Below, one piece after another: positions 1 through 7,165 of a stretch of 9,382 bases of DNA. This DNA comes from Candidatus Pelagibacter sp. Lineage in GTDB: Bacteria > Pseudomonadota > Alphaproteobacteria > Pelagibacterales > Pelagibacteraceae. The stretch spans positions 1 to 9,382 of the forward strand of contig JABMNQ010000158.1 of the NCBI GenBank assembly GCA_013204495.1, in the 5' to 3' direction. Below the pieces are notes generated by a model that saw nothing but the letters and a program-made list of their open reading frames with translations, ran no database searches and was not told where the DNA came from. The position numbers were made by a program, and so were the translations under genes. Numbering within the stretch: position 1 is the first letter of the stretch; each line of letters opens with the position of its first letter.

Positions 1-976
1 ATCTAAAAATACAGATTTGAAACCAAGAATTACCTTAAGAGACGAAAAAGGAAATGTAATTAAAAAAGCAGATGATAATGAGGCTAGATACTACTTAGTA
101 CCTGACTCAATTTTATCAGTAAAAGATGGTCAAAAAATATTCGCTGGTGATATAATCGCTAGACTACCAAAAGAAACTACTAAGACAAAAGATATTACAG
201 GTGGACTACCACGTGTTGCAGAATTGTTCGAAGCAAGAAAAGCAAAAGATAGTGCAATAATTGCAGAAAATGATGGACAAGTATTATTTGGTAAAGAAGT
301 TAGGGGTAAACAAAGAATTTCAATTCAACCTGAAAATGGCGAACCCTCAAACTACCTAATTCCAAAAGGAAAACATATAAATTTTAACCAAGGTGAAAAA
401 ATCAAAAAAGGTGAGTATTTATTAGATGGCCAGCCATTGCCGCACGATATTCTTAGAATTCTTGGTATTAAAGATTTAACTGAATATTTTGTTAACCAAG
501 TACAAGAAGTTTACAGATTACAAGGTGTAATTATTAACGATAAACATATTGAAACTATTTTAAGACAAATGCTTAAAAAAGTTGAAATTAAAGAATCTGG
601 CGATTCGACTTACTTGCCTGGTGAAATGATTGATAGAATTAAATTTGATGATGCCAATGAAAAACTTGTTGCAGAAGGGAAAAATCCTGCCTCTGGTGAA
701 AGAGTTTTAATGGGTATTACTAAAGCTTCACTTCAAACTGAGTCATTTATTTCAGCTGCTTCATTCCAAGAAACAACGAGAGTTCTTACGGATGCGGCAA
801 TTAAAGGTAAGATTGACCCACTTAATGGCTTAAAAGAGAACGTTATTGTAGGTAGATTAGTACCAGCTGGTACAGGCTGGATTAAAAATAAATGGAACAG
901 GAATGCTCTAGAAGCAGATAGCAAGTTCTTAGCTGATCAAAAAAAAATAGAGTCTCCAGAAACTTCTGCAAATTAA
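1..976 (+). CDS. rpoC: DNA-directed RNA polymerase subunit beta' (C-terminal part, 5' truncated)
   Basis: This is the C-terminal end of the beta' subunit, part of the catalytic core of RNA polymerase. The reading frame is open to the left edge (first full codon at position 2), so the TTG at 17 is an internal leucine codon and not a start; about 324 residues are visible. Recognisable conserved blocks are [14 protein letters not shown] (about 194-238), which follows the trigger-loop region in the family, [14 protein letters not shown] (about 756-800) and [17 protein letters not shown] (about 826-876). After the last block there is only a short, poorly conserved lysine-rich tail ending in TAA. 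The catalytic NADFDGD motif and the zinc-binding regions lie upstream, outside the window. No strong intrinsic terminator follows, so some transcripts may read on into rpsL. The identity is certain; the full length cannot be seen. Confidence 0.97.
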   Translation, partial: SKNTDLKPRITLRDEKGNVIKKADDNEARYYLVPDSILSVKDGQKIFAGDIIARLPKETTKTKDITGGLPRVAELFEARKAKDSAIIAENDGQVLFGKEVRGKQRISIQPENGEPSNYLIPKGKHINFNQGEKIKKGEYLLDGQPLPHDILRILGIKDLTEYFVNQVQEVYRLQGVIINDKHIETILRQMLKKVEIKESGDSTYLPGEMIDRIKFDDANEKLVAEGKNPASGERVLMGITKASLQTESFISAASFQETTRVLTDAAIKGKIDPLNGLKENVIVGRLVPAGTGWIKNKWNRNALEADSKFLADQKKIESPETSAN

Positions 977-1008
977 TAAAAAAAACACGTTTAACTTGTA
1001 GTTTTAGT

Positions 1009-1036
1009 TTGACAAAGTAAAATTTAATAGTATTTT
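1009..1036 (+). promoter_or_regulatory. sigma70-type promoter for the rpsL-S10 cluster
   Basis: A perfect -35 hexamer TTGACA (1009-1014) is followed, after a 16-nt spacer, by TATTTT (1031-1036), which matches the TATAAT consensus at four of six positions. Transcription would start near 1042-1045, leaving an untranslated leader of about 100 nt before rpsL. This is the only intergenic region in the window with room for a promoter, and it sits where the str operon promoter is expected. In such AT-rich DNA -10-like hexamers are common, so the weight rests on the exact -35, the spacing and the position. Confidence 0.7.
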
Positions 1037-1042
1037 GGCTGT

Positions 1043-1146
1043 GTTTTTGGTTGGAATGTAGTACCTAAGTAACGGAACTAAACGCTGCCACAAAATAACC
1101 TGTCAGTTATTTTCACTCAAAAATATATTAATTATTTATAAATTTT
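1043..1146 (+). promoter_or_regulatory. 5' leader of the rpsL operon, possible control RNA
   Basis: This is the predicted untranslated leader between the promoter and rpsL. It has two halves of very different composition. The stretch 1049-1091 has 20 G/C of 43 bases, high for this genome, while 1092-1146 has only 8 G/C of 55. The A/T-rich half contains an inverted repeat (1092-1113) and leads to the rpsL start with no Shine-Dalgarno sequence. The G/C-rich half could pair with itself: UUUUUGG (1044-1050) with CCA-c-AAAA (1088-1095). I do not recognise a known RNA family. A role in feedback control by a ribosomal protein is inferred from its position and from the lack of any other sizeable untranslated space in the cluster. 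Confidence 0.4.
1092..1113 (+). repeat. 8-bp perfect inverted repeat in the rpsL leader
   Basis: AAAATAAC (1092-1099) is repeated in exact reverse complement as GTTATTTT (1106-1113), separated by the six bases CTGTCA. In RNA this would be an 8-bp hairpin, weak because only one pair is G-C. It is followed by CACTC and not a run of T, so it is not a convincing intrinsic terminator. It could be a leader hairpin or, in DNA, an operator-like dyad. The left arm shares bases with an alternative pairing to 1044-1050. Confidence 0.5.
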
Positions 1147-1518
1147 ATGCCAACTATTAACCAGTTGTTAAGAAAAAAAAGAATTAAACAAGTAGCTAGG
1201 AACAAAGTTCCAGCACTAGAAAAGCAACCTTTGAAAAGAGGTGTTTGTTTAAAAGTTTATACAACAACACCGAAGAAACCTAACTCAGCATTAAGAAAAG
1301 TTGCAAGAGTTAGATTGTCAAATGGTTTTGAAGTTACAGCCTACATTGGTGGTGAGGGTCACAACTTACAAGAACACTCTGTTGTTTTAATTAGAGGTGG
1401 TCGTGTAAAAGATCTACCAGGCGTTCGTTATCATATTCTTAGAGGAAACCTAGACACACAAGCTGTTGCCAATAGAAAGAAACGTAGATCTTTGTATGGA
1501 ACTAAAAAAGATAAATAA
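1147..1518 (+). CDS. rpsL: 30S ribosomal protein S12
   Basis: S12 lies at the decoding centre of the 30S subunit and takes part in codon-anticodon proofreading. The 123-residue product is full length (E. coli has 124) and begins with the typical MPTINQL. The decoding loop [13 protein letters not shown] (39-51) and the [13 protein letters not shown] block (84-96) are intact. Lys43 and Lys88 (42 and 87 in mature E. coli numbering), the usual sites of streptomycin resistance changes, are both lysine, which predicts the sensitive wild-type form. Asp89, the residue methylthiolated by RimO in E. coli, is also present. It is the first gene after the promoter and leader. There is no Shine-Dalgarno-like sequence before its ATG, only A/T-rich sequence. 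rpsG starts 2 nt after its stop. Confidence 0.98.
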   Translation: MPTINQLLRKKRIKQVARNKVPALEKQPLKRGVCLKVYTTTPKKPNSALRKVARVRLSNGFEVTAYIGGEGHNLQEHSVVLIRGGRVKDLPGVRYHILRGNLDTQAVANRKKRRSLYGTKKDK

Positions 1519-1520
1519 TT

Positions 1521-1991
1521 ATGTCTAGAAAAAAAACACAACCAAAAAAAATTGTTACTCCAGACCCAATATTTAATTCTACAATAATTCCTAAATTAAT
1601 TAACTCAATAATGTATGATGGAAAAAAAGTTGTTGCTGAAAAAATTGTCTATGAAGCAATAGAAAAAATAAAATCAAAAACAAAAGAAGAACCGATTAAT
1701 GTTTTTAACGAAGCAATTAATAATATAAAGCCTACTGTTGAAGTTAGATCACGTAGGGTGGGTGGTGCAACATATCAAGTGCCTGTTGAAGTTAAAACTA
1801 AAAGAGCGCAAGCATTAGCAATCAGATGGTTAGTTGATGCTTCTAGAAAAAGAAAAGACAAACACATGTCAGATAAAATTTTTAATGAACTGTATGATGC
1901 TTATGAAAAAAAAGGTTCTGCAGTTAAAAAAAAAGAAGATGTACATAAAATGGCTGAAGCAAATAAAGCATTCGCTCATTTTAGGTGGTAA
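1521..1991 (+). CDS. rpsG: 30S ribosomal protein S7
   Basis: S7 starts assembly of the 30S head by binding the 3' major domain of 16S rRNA and contacts mRNA near the exit site. The product has 156 residues, the standard bacterial length, starting MSRKK. The hallmark block EVRSRRVGGATYQVPVEV (74-91) is complete, followed by the RAQALAIRWL helix, and the C-terminus FAHFRW is typical. The gene starts 2 nt after rpsL (TAATTATG junction), so the intercistronic S7-binding control site known from E. coli cannot exist here in that form. Its last two sense codons, AGG TGG, also serve as the Shine-Dalgarno sequence for fusA. Runs of eight and nine A occur near the 3' end (the A9 at 1926-1934). Confidence 0.98.
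   Translation: MSRKKTQPKKIVTPDPIFNSTIIPKLINSIMYDGKKVVAEKIVYEAIEKIKSKTKEEPINVFNEAINNIKPTVEVRSRRVGGATYQVPVEVKTKRAQALAIRWLVDASRKRKDKHMSDKIFNELYDAYEKKGSAVKKKEDVHKMAEANKAFAHFRW
1983..1988 (+). promoter_or_regulatory. ribosome binding site of fusA inside the rpsG 3' end
   Basis: AGGTGG differs by one base from the Shine-Dalgarno consensus AGGAGG and ends 9 nt before the fusA ATG. It is formed by the final Arg-Trp codons of rpsG, directly before its TAA. This is one of the clearest ribosome binding sites in the window and fits the high demand for EF-G. Confidence 0.75.
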
Positions 1992-1997
1992 TAAATT

Positions 1998-4076
1998 ATG
2001 GCTAGAACACACGCATTAAATACATATAGAAATATTGGTATCATGGCTCACATTGATGCTGGTAAAACTACTACTACTGAAAGAATTTTATTCTATACAG
2101 GAAAAAGTCATAAAATTGGTGAAGTGCACGATGGTGCTGCAACAATGGATTGGATGGAACAAGAACAGGAAAGAGGTATTACCATTACTTCTGCTGCAAC
2201 AACTTGTTTTTGGAAGGATCATAGAATTAATATCATCGATACTCCCGGTCACGTAGATTTTACAATTGAAGTAGAAAGATCTTTAAAAGTTTTAGATGGC
2301 GCTGTTTGTGTTTTTGATGGAGTTGCTGGTGTAGAGCCTCAATCAGAGACTGTTTGGAGACAAGCTGATAAATACAATGTACCAAGAATTTGTTTTGTTA
2401 ACAAATTAGACAGAACTGGTGCTGATTTTTATAGATGTGTTGAAATGATTAAAGATAGACTTGGTTGCACACCACTAGCTATTCAAATTCCCATAGGAAT
2501 TGAAGCTGATTTATCAGGTGTTGTTGATCTAGTTAAAATGAAAGCACAAGTTTGGAAGAATGAAGCACTTGGAGCGGAATGGGAATACAAAGAAATTCCA
2601 GATGATTTAAAAGAAATTTCTCAAAAATATAGAACAGAACTTGTTGAAATGGCTGTTGAACAGGATGAAAAATTAATGGAGTCCTATTTAAATGGTGAAG
2701 AAATTAAAGAAGAAGACCTGATTAGATGTATAAGAAAAGGAACTTTAAATTTTAGTTTTGTTCCAATAACTACAGGTTCAGCTTTTAAAAATAAAGGTGT
2801 GCAGCCTTTACTTGACGCGGTAATTAATTATTTGCCAAGTCCTGTTGATATTGCATATATCAAAGGAACCAAACCTGGAACTGAAGATGAGTTAAACATG
2901 AAATTTGATGATAATGAGCCATTTTCTGCATTAGCTTTTAAGGTTGCTAATGATCCCTTTGTTGGTTCGCTGACATTTATTAGAGTTTATTCTGGAACAA
3001 TCAAAACTGGAACAGCAGTTTATAATACATCAAAAGAGAAAGAAGAAAGAGTTGGTAGAATGCTTTTAATGCATGCAAACTCAAGAGAAGATATTAAAGA
3101 AGCTAATACTGGAGATATAGTTGCATTAGCAGGTTTGAAATATACAATAACTGGTCATACTCTTTGCGATGAAGCAAATGCTGTTTTATTGGAACCAATG
3201 GAGTTCCCTGAGCCAGTAATAGAAATTGCCGTTGAACCAAAAACTAAAGCTGACCAAGAAAAAATGGGTGAAGCATTGGCTAGATTGGCAAAAGAAGATC
3301 CTTCTTTTAGAGTTACTACTGATGAAGAATCTGGTCAAACAATTATTAAAGGTATGGGAGAACTACATTTAGATATCATTGTTGATAGAATGAAAAGAGA
3401 ATTTAATGTTGAAGCAAATATAGGAGCCCCTCAAGTTGCCTATAGAGAAACATTAGAAAACGCTTCTGAGTTTGAATATACCCATAAAAAACAAAGTGGT
3501 GGGGCTGGGCAATTTGCAAAAGTGAAACTTTTGGTAGAACCCCAAGAACCTGGCGCTGGTAGGCTTGTTGAAAATAAAGTTAAAGGTGGATCGATTCCAA
3601 AAGAATTTATTCCAGGTGTTGAAAAAGGAATTGAAACTATTTCTGACGGTGGAATTTTGGCTGGATTTCCTTTGATAGATTACAAAGTTACAATTTTAGA
3701 TGGATTACATCATGATGTAGACTCAAGTGTATTAGCCTTTGAACTTGCTGGTAGAGCTTGTTTTAAAGAAGCTTGCACTAGGGGAACTTTAAAGTTATTA
3801 GAGCCAGTTATGAGAGTTGAAGTAGTAACACCAGAAGATTATATGGGTGATGTTATTGGTGACTTAAATAGTAGAAGAGGTCAAATAAACACTCAAGAGC
3901 AAAGAGGAAATGCAACTGTAATAACTGCAATGGTTCCTTTAGCTAATATGTTTGGATATATAAACACATTGAGATCGATATCACAAGGTAGAGCTCAGTA
4001 TTCAATGTTTTTTGATCATTACTCTAAAGTCCCACAAAACGTTCAGGATGAAGTAACCAAGAAAATCGCAGGCTAA
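1998..4076 (+). CDS. fusA: translation elongation factor G (EF-G)
   Basis: EF-G is the GTPase that drives translocation of tRNA and mRNA and, with the recycling factor, splits ribosomes after termination. The 692-residue product is full length. GTPase motifs are all visible: G1 AHIDAGKTT (17-25), switch I/G2 around RGITI (59-63), G3 DTPGH (81-85), G4 NKLD (135-138), and a G5-like GSAFK near 260. The rest shows domain II ([12 protein letters not shown] region), domain III (GMGELHLDI), domain IV (GGAGQFAKV and HDVDSS regions) and domain V ending in the usual [12 protein letters not shown] tail. The ATG start is supported by the preceding AGGTGG. rpsJ begins 5 nt downstream with no tuf between them. 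The sequence looks like the canonical housekeeping EF-G, not a tetracycline-protection or EF-G2 paralogue. Confidence 0.98.
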   Translation: MARTHALNTYRNIGIMAHIDAGKTTTTERILFYTGKSHKIGEVHDGAATMDWMEQEQERGITITSAATTCFWKDHRINIIDTPGHVDFTIEVERSLKVLDGAVCVFDGVAGVEPQSETVWRQADKYNVPRICFVNKLDRTGADFYRCVEMIKDRLGCTPLAIQIPIGIEADLSGVVDLVKMKAQVWKNEALGAEWEYKEIPDDLKEISQKYRTELVEMAVEQDEKLMESYLNGEEIKEEDLIRCIRKGTLNFSFVPITTGSAFKNKGVQPLLDAVINYLPSPVDIAYIKGTKPGTEDELNMKFDDNEPFSALAFKVANDPFVGSLTFIRVYSGTIKTGTAVYNTSKEKEERVGRMLLMHANSREDIKEANTGDIVALAGLKYTITGHTLCDEANAVLLEPMEFPEPVIEIAVEPKTKADQEKMGEALARLAKEDPSFRVTTDEESGQTIIKGMGELHLDIIVDRMKREFNVEANIGAPQVAYRETLENASEFEYTHKKQSGGAGQFAKVKLLVEPQEPGAGRLVENKVKGGSIPKEFIPGVEKGIETISDGGILAGFPLIDYKVTILDGLHHDVDSSVLAFELAGRACFKEACTRGTLKLLEPVMRVEVVTPEDYMGDVIGDLNSRRGQINTQEQRGNATVITAMVPLANMFGYINTLRSISQGRAQYSMFFDHYSKVPQNVQDEVTKKIAG

Positions 4077-4081
4077 TTATT

Positions 4082-4390
4082 ATGGAAAAACAAAGTATTA
4101 GAATTAAATTAAGAGCTTACGATAATAAGATTTTAGATGCCTCTACTGAAGAAATTGTTAACACTGTAAAAAGAACGGGTGCGACTATAAAAGGACCAAT
4201 ACCCTTACCAACTAGGATTGAAAAATATACAGTTCTTAAAGGTCCGCACATAGATAAAAAAAGTAGAGAACAATTTGAAACCAGAACACATAAAAGATTA
4301 ATAGATATTATTGAACCTACTCCTCAGACAATAGAAGCTTTAATGAAACTAGATTTAGCATCTGGTGTTGATGTGGAGATTAAAATTTAA
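4082..4390 (+). CDS. rpsJ: 30S ribosomal protein S10
   Basis: S10 is a small protein of the 30S head; the free form is also the NusE transcription antitermination factor, a partner of NusB and NusG. The 102-residue product matches the family length. Conserved features are IRIKLRAYD near the start (residues 6-14), GPIPLPTR (38-45), the long loop with [17 protein letters not shown] (50-66) and the THKRLIDI strand (69-76). It opens the S10 part of the cluster, but only 5 nt separate it from fusA, so there is no room for the separate S10 promoter and L4-responsive leader found in E. coli. rplC follows after 2 nt through a TAATTATG junction. Confidence 0.97.
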   Translation: MEKQSIRIKLRAYDNKILDASTEEIVNTVKRTGATIKGPIPLPTRIEKYTVLKGPHIDKKSREQFETRTHKRLIDIIEPTPQTIEALMKLDLASGVDVEIKI

Positions 4391-4392
4391 TT

Positions 4393-5103
4393 ATGACTGA
4401 AATTGCATTAGTTGGAAAAAAAATTGGTATGACTAGAGAGTTTTATAAAACTGGACGTTTAGTTCCTGTTACAGTTATTAAAATGGAAAAAGCTAGAGTT
4501 ATTCAAGTTATTGACGAAGAAAAGTGTGGATATAAAGCTGTTCAATTAGGTTTTGGTAAGATTAAAGCTTCCAAACTTACAAAAGCAATGAAGGGCTTTT
4601 ATGCAAAAAAAAATACCGAAGCTAAGAAAAAATTAAAAGAATTTAGAGTTAAAGATACAGAATTATATAAAGAGGGTAATGAGTTTGGTCTTGAGATATT
4701 TAATGAAGTTAAGTTTGTGGATACGACCTCAAGAACAATCGGTAAAGGGTTTGCAGGGGCAATGAAGAGACATAATTTTGGTGGATTAAGAGCTACACAC
4801 GGTGTTTCTGTATCACACAGATCACATGGATCAACTGGACAAAGACAAGATCCGGGCAAAGTGTTTAAGGGAAAAAAAATGGCTGGTCATATGGGTGACA
4901 GAGTAAGAACTATGCAGAATTTAGAAATTATTAAAACAGATTTAGAAAATGAATTATTATATTTAAAGGGATCTATACCTGGTTCTAAAAATACAGAAAT
5001 TTTAGTGAAAAAATCAGTTAAGGTTATAAATAAAATGACTATTAATGAAAAAATTGCAGCTGCAGAAGAAGCAAAAAAATCACCAGATAAAAATAAAAAA
5101 TAA
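4393..5103 (+). CDS. rplC: 50S ribosomal protein L3
   Basis: L3 is an early 50S assembly protein whose extended loop reaches toward the peptidyl-transferase centre. The start MTEIALVGKKIGMTREF is typical. The loop block GSTGQRQDPGKVFKGKKMAGHMG spans about residues 146-168, and the Gln at about 150 matches the residue methylated by PrmB in E. coli. The product has 236 residues against 209 in E. coli; the excess is mostly a charged C-terminal tail after ILVKKSVKV, rich in Lys, Glu and Ala and probably disordered. C-terminal extensions of L3 occur in other alphaproteobacteria, so this is not evidence of a fusion. A run of nine A lies at 4605-4613. The TAA stop overlaps the rplD start by one base (TAATG), which suggests translational coupling. 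Confidence 0.97.
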   Translation: MTEIALVGKKIGMTREFYKTGRLVPVTVIKMEKARVIQVIDEEKCGYKAVQLGFGKIKASKLTKAMKGFYAKKNTEAKKKLKEFRVKDTELYKEGNEFGLEIFNEVKFVDTTSRTIGKGFAGAMKRHNFGGLRATHGVSVSHRSHGSTGQRQDPGKVFKGKKMAGHMGDRVRTMQNLEIIKTDLENELLYLKGSIPGSKNTEILVKKSVKVINKMTINEKIAAAEEAKKSPDKNKK

Positions 5104-5726
5104 TGAAAATTGATAAAATAAGTTTAGATGGCAAAAAAGATTCAATAGAAGTTTTGGATAAGATTTTTTCGGCTAAGATTAATAAGAAATTAGTTGATAA
5201 TGTATTATTTAAAACTAATGCTAATTATAAAGGTAGACACGCTAAAACAAAACAGCAAAACGAAATTACAGGATCTACAGCCAAAATTTACGCACAAAAA
5301 GGAACGGGTGGAGCACGACATGCAAGTAGAAAAGCACCTATTTTTGTAGGTGGGGGTATTGCGCATGGTCCAAAAGGTGAATTAGCTTATAAAAAAAGAA
5401 AATTAAATAAAAGTGAAAAAAAATTAAGTATTGCATCATTAATTACAGAAAAAAATAAACTTAATAATTTAATAATTTTTAGCGACTTTGTAAATGAAAT
5501 TAAAAAAACTAAAGAAATGCATTTAATTATTAAAAAATTTGAAATTACAAATTCATTAATCATTTTAGATAAATCATCTAAAGAAAATATTGAAAAATCA
5601 GCAAGAAATATTCCAAATGTTAAAGTTACAGACATTAATCACTTCAGTGCATTTGACATAATAAAATTTAAAAAAGTAGTTTTTACCGAAAGTTCAATAA
5701 AAGAACTAGAAAAGAGATATTCTTAA
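5103..5726 (+). CDS. rplD: 50S ribosomal protein L4
   Basis: L4 binds 23S rRNA domain I and lines the polypeptide exit tunnel; in E. coli it also represses its own operon. The product has 207 residues, close to the usual 201-206. The exit-tunnel loop is the best conserved part: KGTGGARHASRKAPIFVGGG from residue 66, followed by AHGPK. The rest is strongly lysine- and asparagine-rich and diverged, as is common in AT-rich genomes. The start ATG shares its A with the rplC stop, and no separate Shine-Dalgarno sequence is clear, so translation is probably coupled to rplC. The regulatory target of L4 in E. coli, a leader before rpsJ, has no counterpart here. Confidence 0.96.
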   Translation: MKIDKISLDGKKDSIEVLDKIFSAKINKKLVDNVLFKTNANYKGRHAKTKQQNEITGSTAKIYAQKGTGGARHASRKAPIFVGGGIAHGPKGELAYKKRKLNKSEKKLSIASLITEKNKLNNLIIFSDFVNEIKKTKEMHLIIKKFEITNSLIILDKSSKENIEKSARNIPNVKVTDINHFSAFDIIKFKKVVFTESSIKELEKRYS

Positions 5727-5727
5727 T

Positions 5728-6021
5728 ATGGATAAAATTCACTTATACGACAAAATTTTAGCACCAATGGTTACTGAAAAAACTACAAACTTGTCTGAGC
5801 AAAATAAAATTGTTTTCAGAGTACCAAGAGAAGCTAATAAAACTAATTTAAGGAAAAACATTGAAAAGATTTTTAAAGTTAATGTAACTAAGATTAATAT
5901 AATAAATAAACAAAATAGAACAAAGGTTACAAGAGGTAAAAAAGTTAATGTTCAAGGATATAAAAAAGCAATAGTAACACTTAAAAAAGGTCAAAGTATT
6001 GATCTAACAACAGGTATTTAA
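5728..6021 (+). CDS. rplW: 50S ribosomal protein L23
   Basis: L23 sits at the rim of the peptide exit tunnel and is the docking site for trigger factor and the signal recognition particle. The 97-residue product has the family length. The N-terminal APMVTEKTT (residues 12-20, matching the usual P.VTEK.T), the VFRV strand, the central FKVNVTKINI strand (about 49-58) and the GYKKAIVTL block near the C-terminus are recognisable. It lies one base after rplD (TAATATG junction) and three bases before rplB, the standard rplD-rplW-rplB order. There is no strong Shine-Dalgarno sequence, only purine-rich AAAGAGA within the rplD end. Confidence 0.96.
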   Translation: MDKIHLYDKILAPMVTEKTTNLSEQNKIVFRVPREANKTNLRKNIEKIFKVNVTKINIINKQNRTKVTRGKKVNVQGYKKAIVTLKKGQSIDLTTGI

Positions 6022-6024
6022 CGC

Positions 6025-6870
6025 ATGGCATTAAAAACATTTAAACCATATACAAAATCAACAAGAGGAACAGTCTTAGTTGATAGAACTGGCCTATGGA
6101 AAGGCCAGCCATTTAAAGCATTAGTTGAGCCTTTAAATTCAATGCGTGGAAGAAATAATAACGGTCATATAACTTCTCGTAATATGTCAGGCGGTGGTCA
6201 TAAGAAAATGTACAGATTAGTTGATTTTTATAGAAAAAAATTAGACATGCCGGGTACAGTTGAAAGAATTGAGTACGATCCAAACAGATCTTGCTATATT
6301 ATGTTAGTTAAGTTTGATGATGGACAGCATTTTTACTATTTAGCGCCTCAAAAAATTAACATAGGGGATAAAGTTGAAAATGGCTCAGATAAAGAAATTA
6401 AAGTTGGAAATTGCATGCCACTTAGAGATATCCCTGTTGGTATAAACATTCATAATGTTGAATTAAACCCAGGCGGCGGTGGTAAAATAGCTAGATCTGC
6501 CGGCACTTCAGTTACAATTAGTGGAGTGGATGGGAATTACTCATTAATAAAAATGATTTCTGGTGAAGTTAGAAAAATTGACTCAAGATGTATGGCAACA
6601 ATAGGTGTATTATCAAATCCTGACCAAAAAAACATTAAAATAGGTAAAGCTGGTAGATCAAGATGGCTTGGAAGAAGACCTCATACAAGAGGTGTTGTAA
6701 TGAACCCAGTTGATCACCCACATGGTGGTGGTGAAGGTAAAACTTCTGGAGGAAGACACCCAGTGTCACCTACTGGTCAATCTGCTAAAGGGCTAAAAAC
6801 TAGAAATAACAAGAGTACGGATAAATTTATTGTAAAAAAAAGAAACAACAGGAAGGATTCTAAAAAATAA
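6025..6870 (+). CDS. rplB: 50S ribosomal protein L2
   Basis: L2 is one of the most conserved 50S proteins; it binds 23S rRNA, supports subunit joining and is needed for peptidyl-transferase activity. The product has 281 residues, slightly longer than the usual 273-278. The N-terminus [15 protein letters not shown] followed by [11 protein letters not shown] is of the alphaproteobacterial kind. The hallmark [13 protein letters not shown] begins at residue 226; His231 corresponds to the functionally important His229 of E. coli L2. GGGHKKMYR (about 57-65) is also intact. The C-terminal tail is lysine- and asparagine-rich. The stop overlaps the rpsS start by one base (TAATG), and a purine-rich AGGAAGGA within its last codons probably serves rpsS. 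Confidence 0.98.
   Translation: MALKTFKPYTKSTRGTVLVDRTGLWKGQPFKALVEPLNSMRGRNNNGHITSRNMSGGGHKKMYRLVDFYRKKLDMPGTVERIEYDPNRSCYIMLVKFDDGQHFYYLAPQKINIGDKVENGSDKEIKVGNCMPLRDIPVGINIHNVELNPGGGGKIARSAGTSVTISGVDGNYSLIKMISGEVRKIDSRCMATIGVLSNPDQKNIKIGKAGRSRWLGRRPHTRGVVMNPVDHPHGGGEGKTSGGRHPVSPTGQSAKGLKTRNNKSTDKFIVKKRNNRKDSKK
6850..6857 (+). promoter_or_regulatory. ribosome binding site of rpsS inside the rplB 3' end
   Basis: AGGAAGGA contains two overlapping Shine-Dalgarno-like cores and ends 12 nt before the rpsS ATG. The spacing is slightly long, so start selection may also rely on coupling through the overlapping TAATG of rplB and rpsS. Confidence 0.5.
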
Positions 6871-7163
6871 TGGCTAGATCAGTATGGAAAGGTCCTTTTG
6901 TTGAAGAAAGTTTAATTAAAAAAGTTGAAAAACAAAAATTAGATCCAAAAAAAATGCCTATTAAAACTTGGTCAAGAAGATCGACAATTATACCTGAGTT
7001 TATTGGTGTTAGCTTCTTAATTTATAATGGTAAGAAATTTATCCCCGTTACTATATCTGAAGATATGGTAGGGCATAAACTAGGAGAGTTTTCTCCAACA
7101 AGAACATTTTTTGGGCATACACCCGCTGATAAAAAAGCAAAACCAGCGGAGAAGAAAAAATAA
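6870..7163 (+). CDS. rpsS: 30S ribosomal protein S19
   Basis: S19 forms part of the 30S head, pairs with S13 and contacts the A-site tRNA region. The product has 97 residues (about 92 is usual). It starts [15 protein letters not shown], has [13 protein letters not shown] (34-46) and the highly conserved block [20 protein letters not shown] (about 64-83). The C-terminus, [12 protein letters not shown], is a short lysine-rich tail like that of other alphaproteobacterial S19 proteins but slightly longer. The start codon overlaps the rplB stop by one base. rplV follows after 2 nt through a TAATTATG junction. Confidence 0.97.
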   Translation: MARSVWKGPFVEESLIKKVEKQKLDPKKMPIKTWSRRSTIIPEFIGVSFLIYNGKKFIPVTISEDMVGHKLGEFSPTRTFFGHTPADKKAKPAEKKK

Positions 7164-7165
7164 TT

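Noticed and set aside
17..19. TTG as a start codon for a separate gene at the left edge
   Set aside because: The same frame is open upstream to the window edge and the product is plainly the C-terminal part of RpoC, so this is an internal leucine codon.
733..924. Reverse-strand open frame of 63 codons
   Set aside because: It lies wholly inside the conserved 3' part of rpoC, has no family resemblance or ribosome site, and is explained by the complementary strand of a real gene.
1092..1113. Inverted repeat as an intrinsic terminator for rpoC
   Set aside because: It lies downstream of the promoter, has a weak A-U stem with one G-C pair, and is followed by CACTC and not a U run; a terminator here would block rpsL expression.
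1834..2256. Two forward open frames (1834-2019 and 2035-2256) in alternative frames over rpsG and fusA
   Set aside because: They overlap certain genes in another frame, and their low-complexity Lys/Leu/Met products match no family.
4599..4859. Reverse-strand open frame of 86 codons
   Set aside because: It is antisense to the most conserved part of rplC; its cysteine- and proline-rich product is an artefact of reading the opposite strand.
5387..5635. Reverse-strand open frame of 82 codons with an apparently hydrophobic, membrane-like product
   Set aside because: It is antisense to lysine- and isoleucine-rich rplD. The A/T-rich codons read backwards give Phe, Leu and Ile, which mimics membrane segments.
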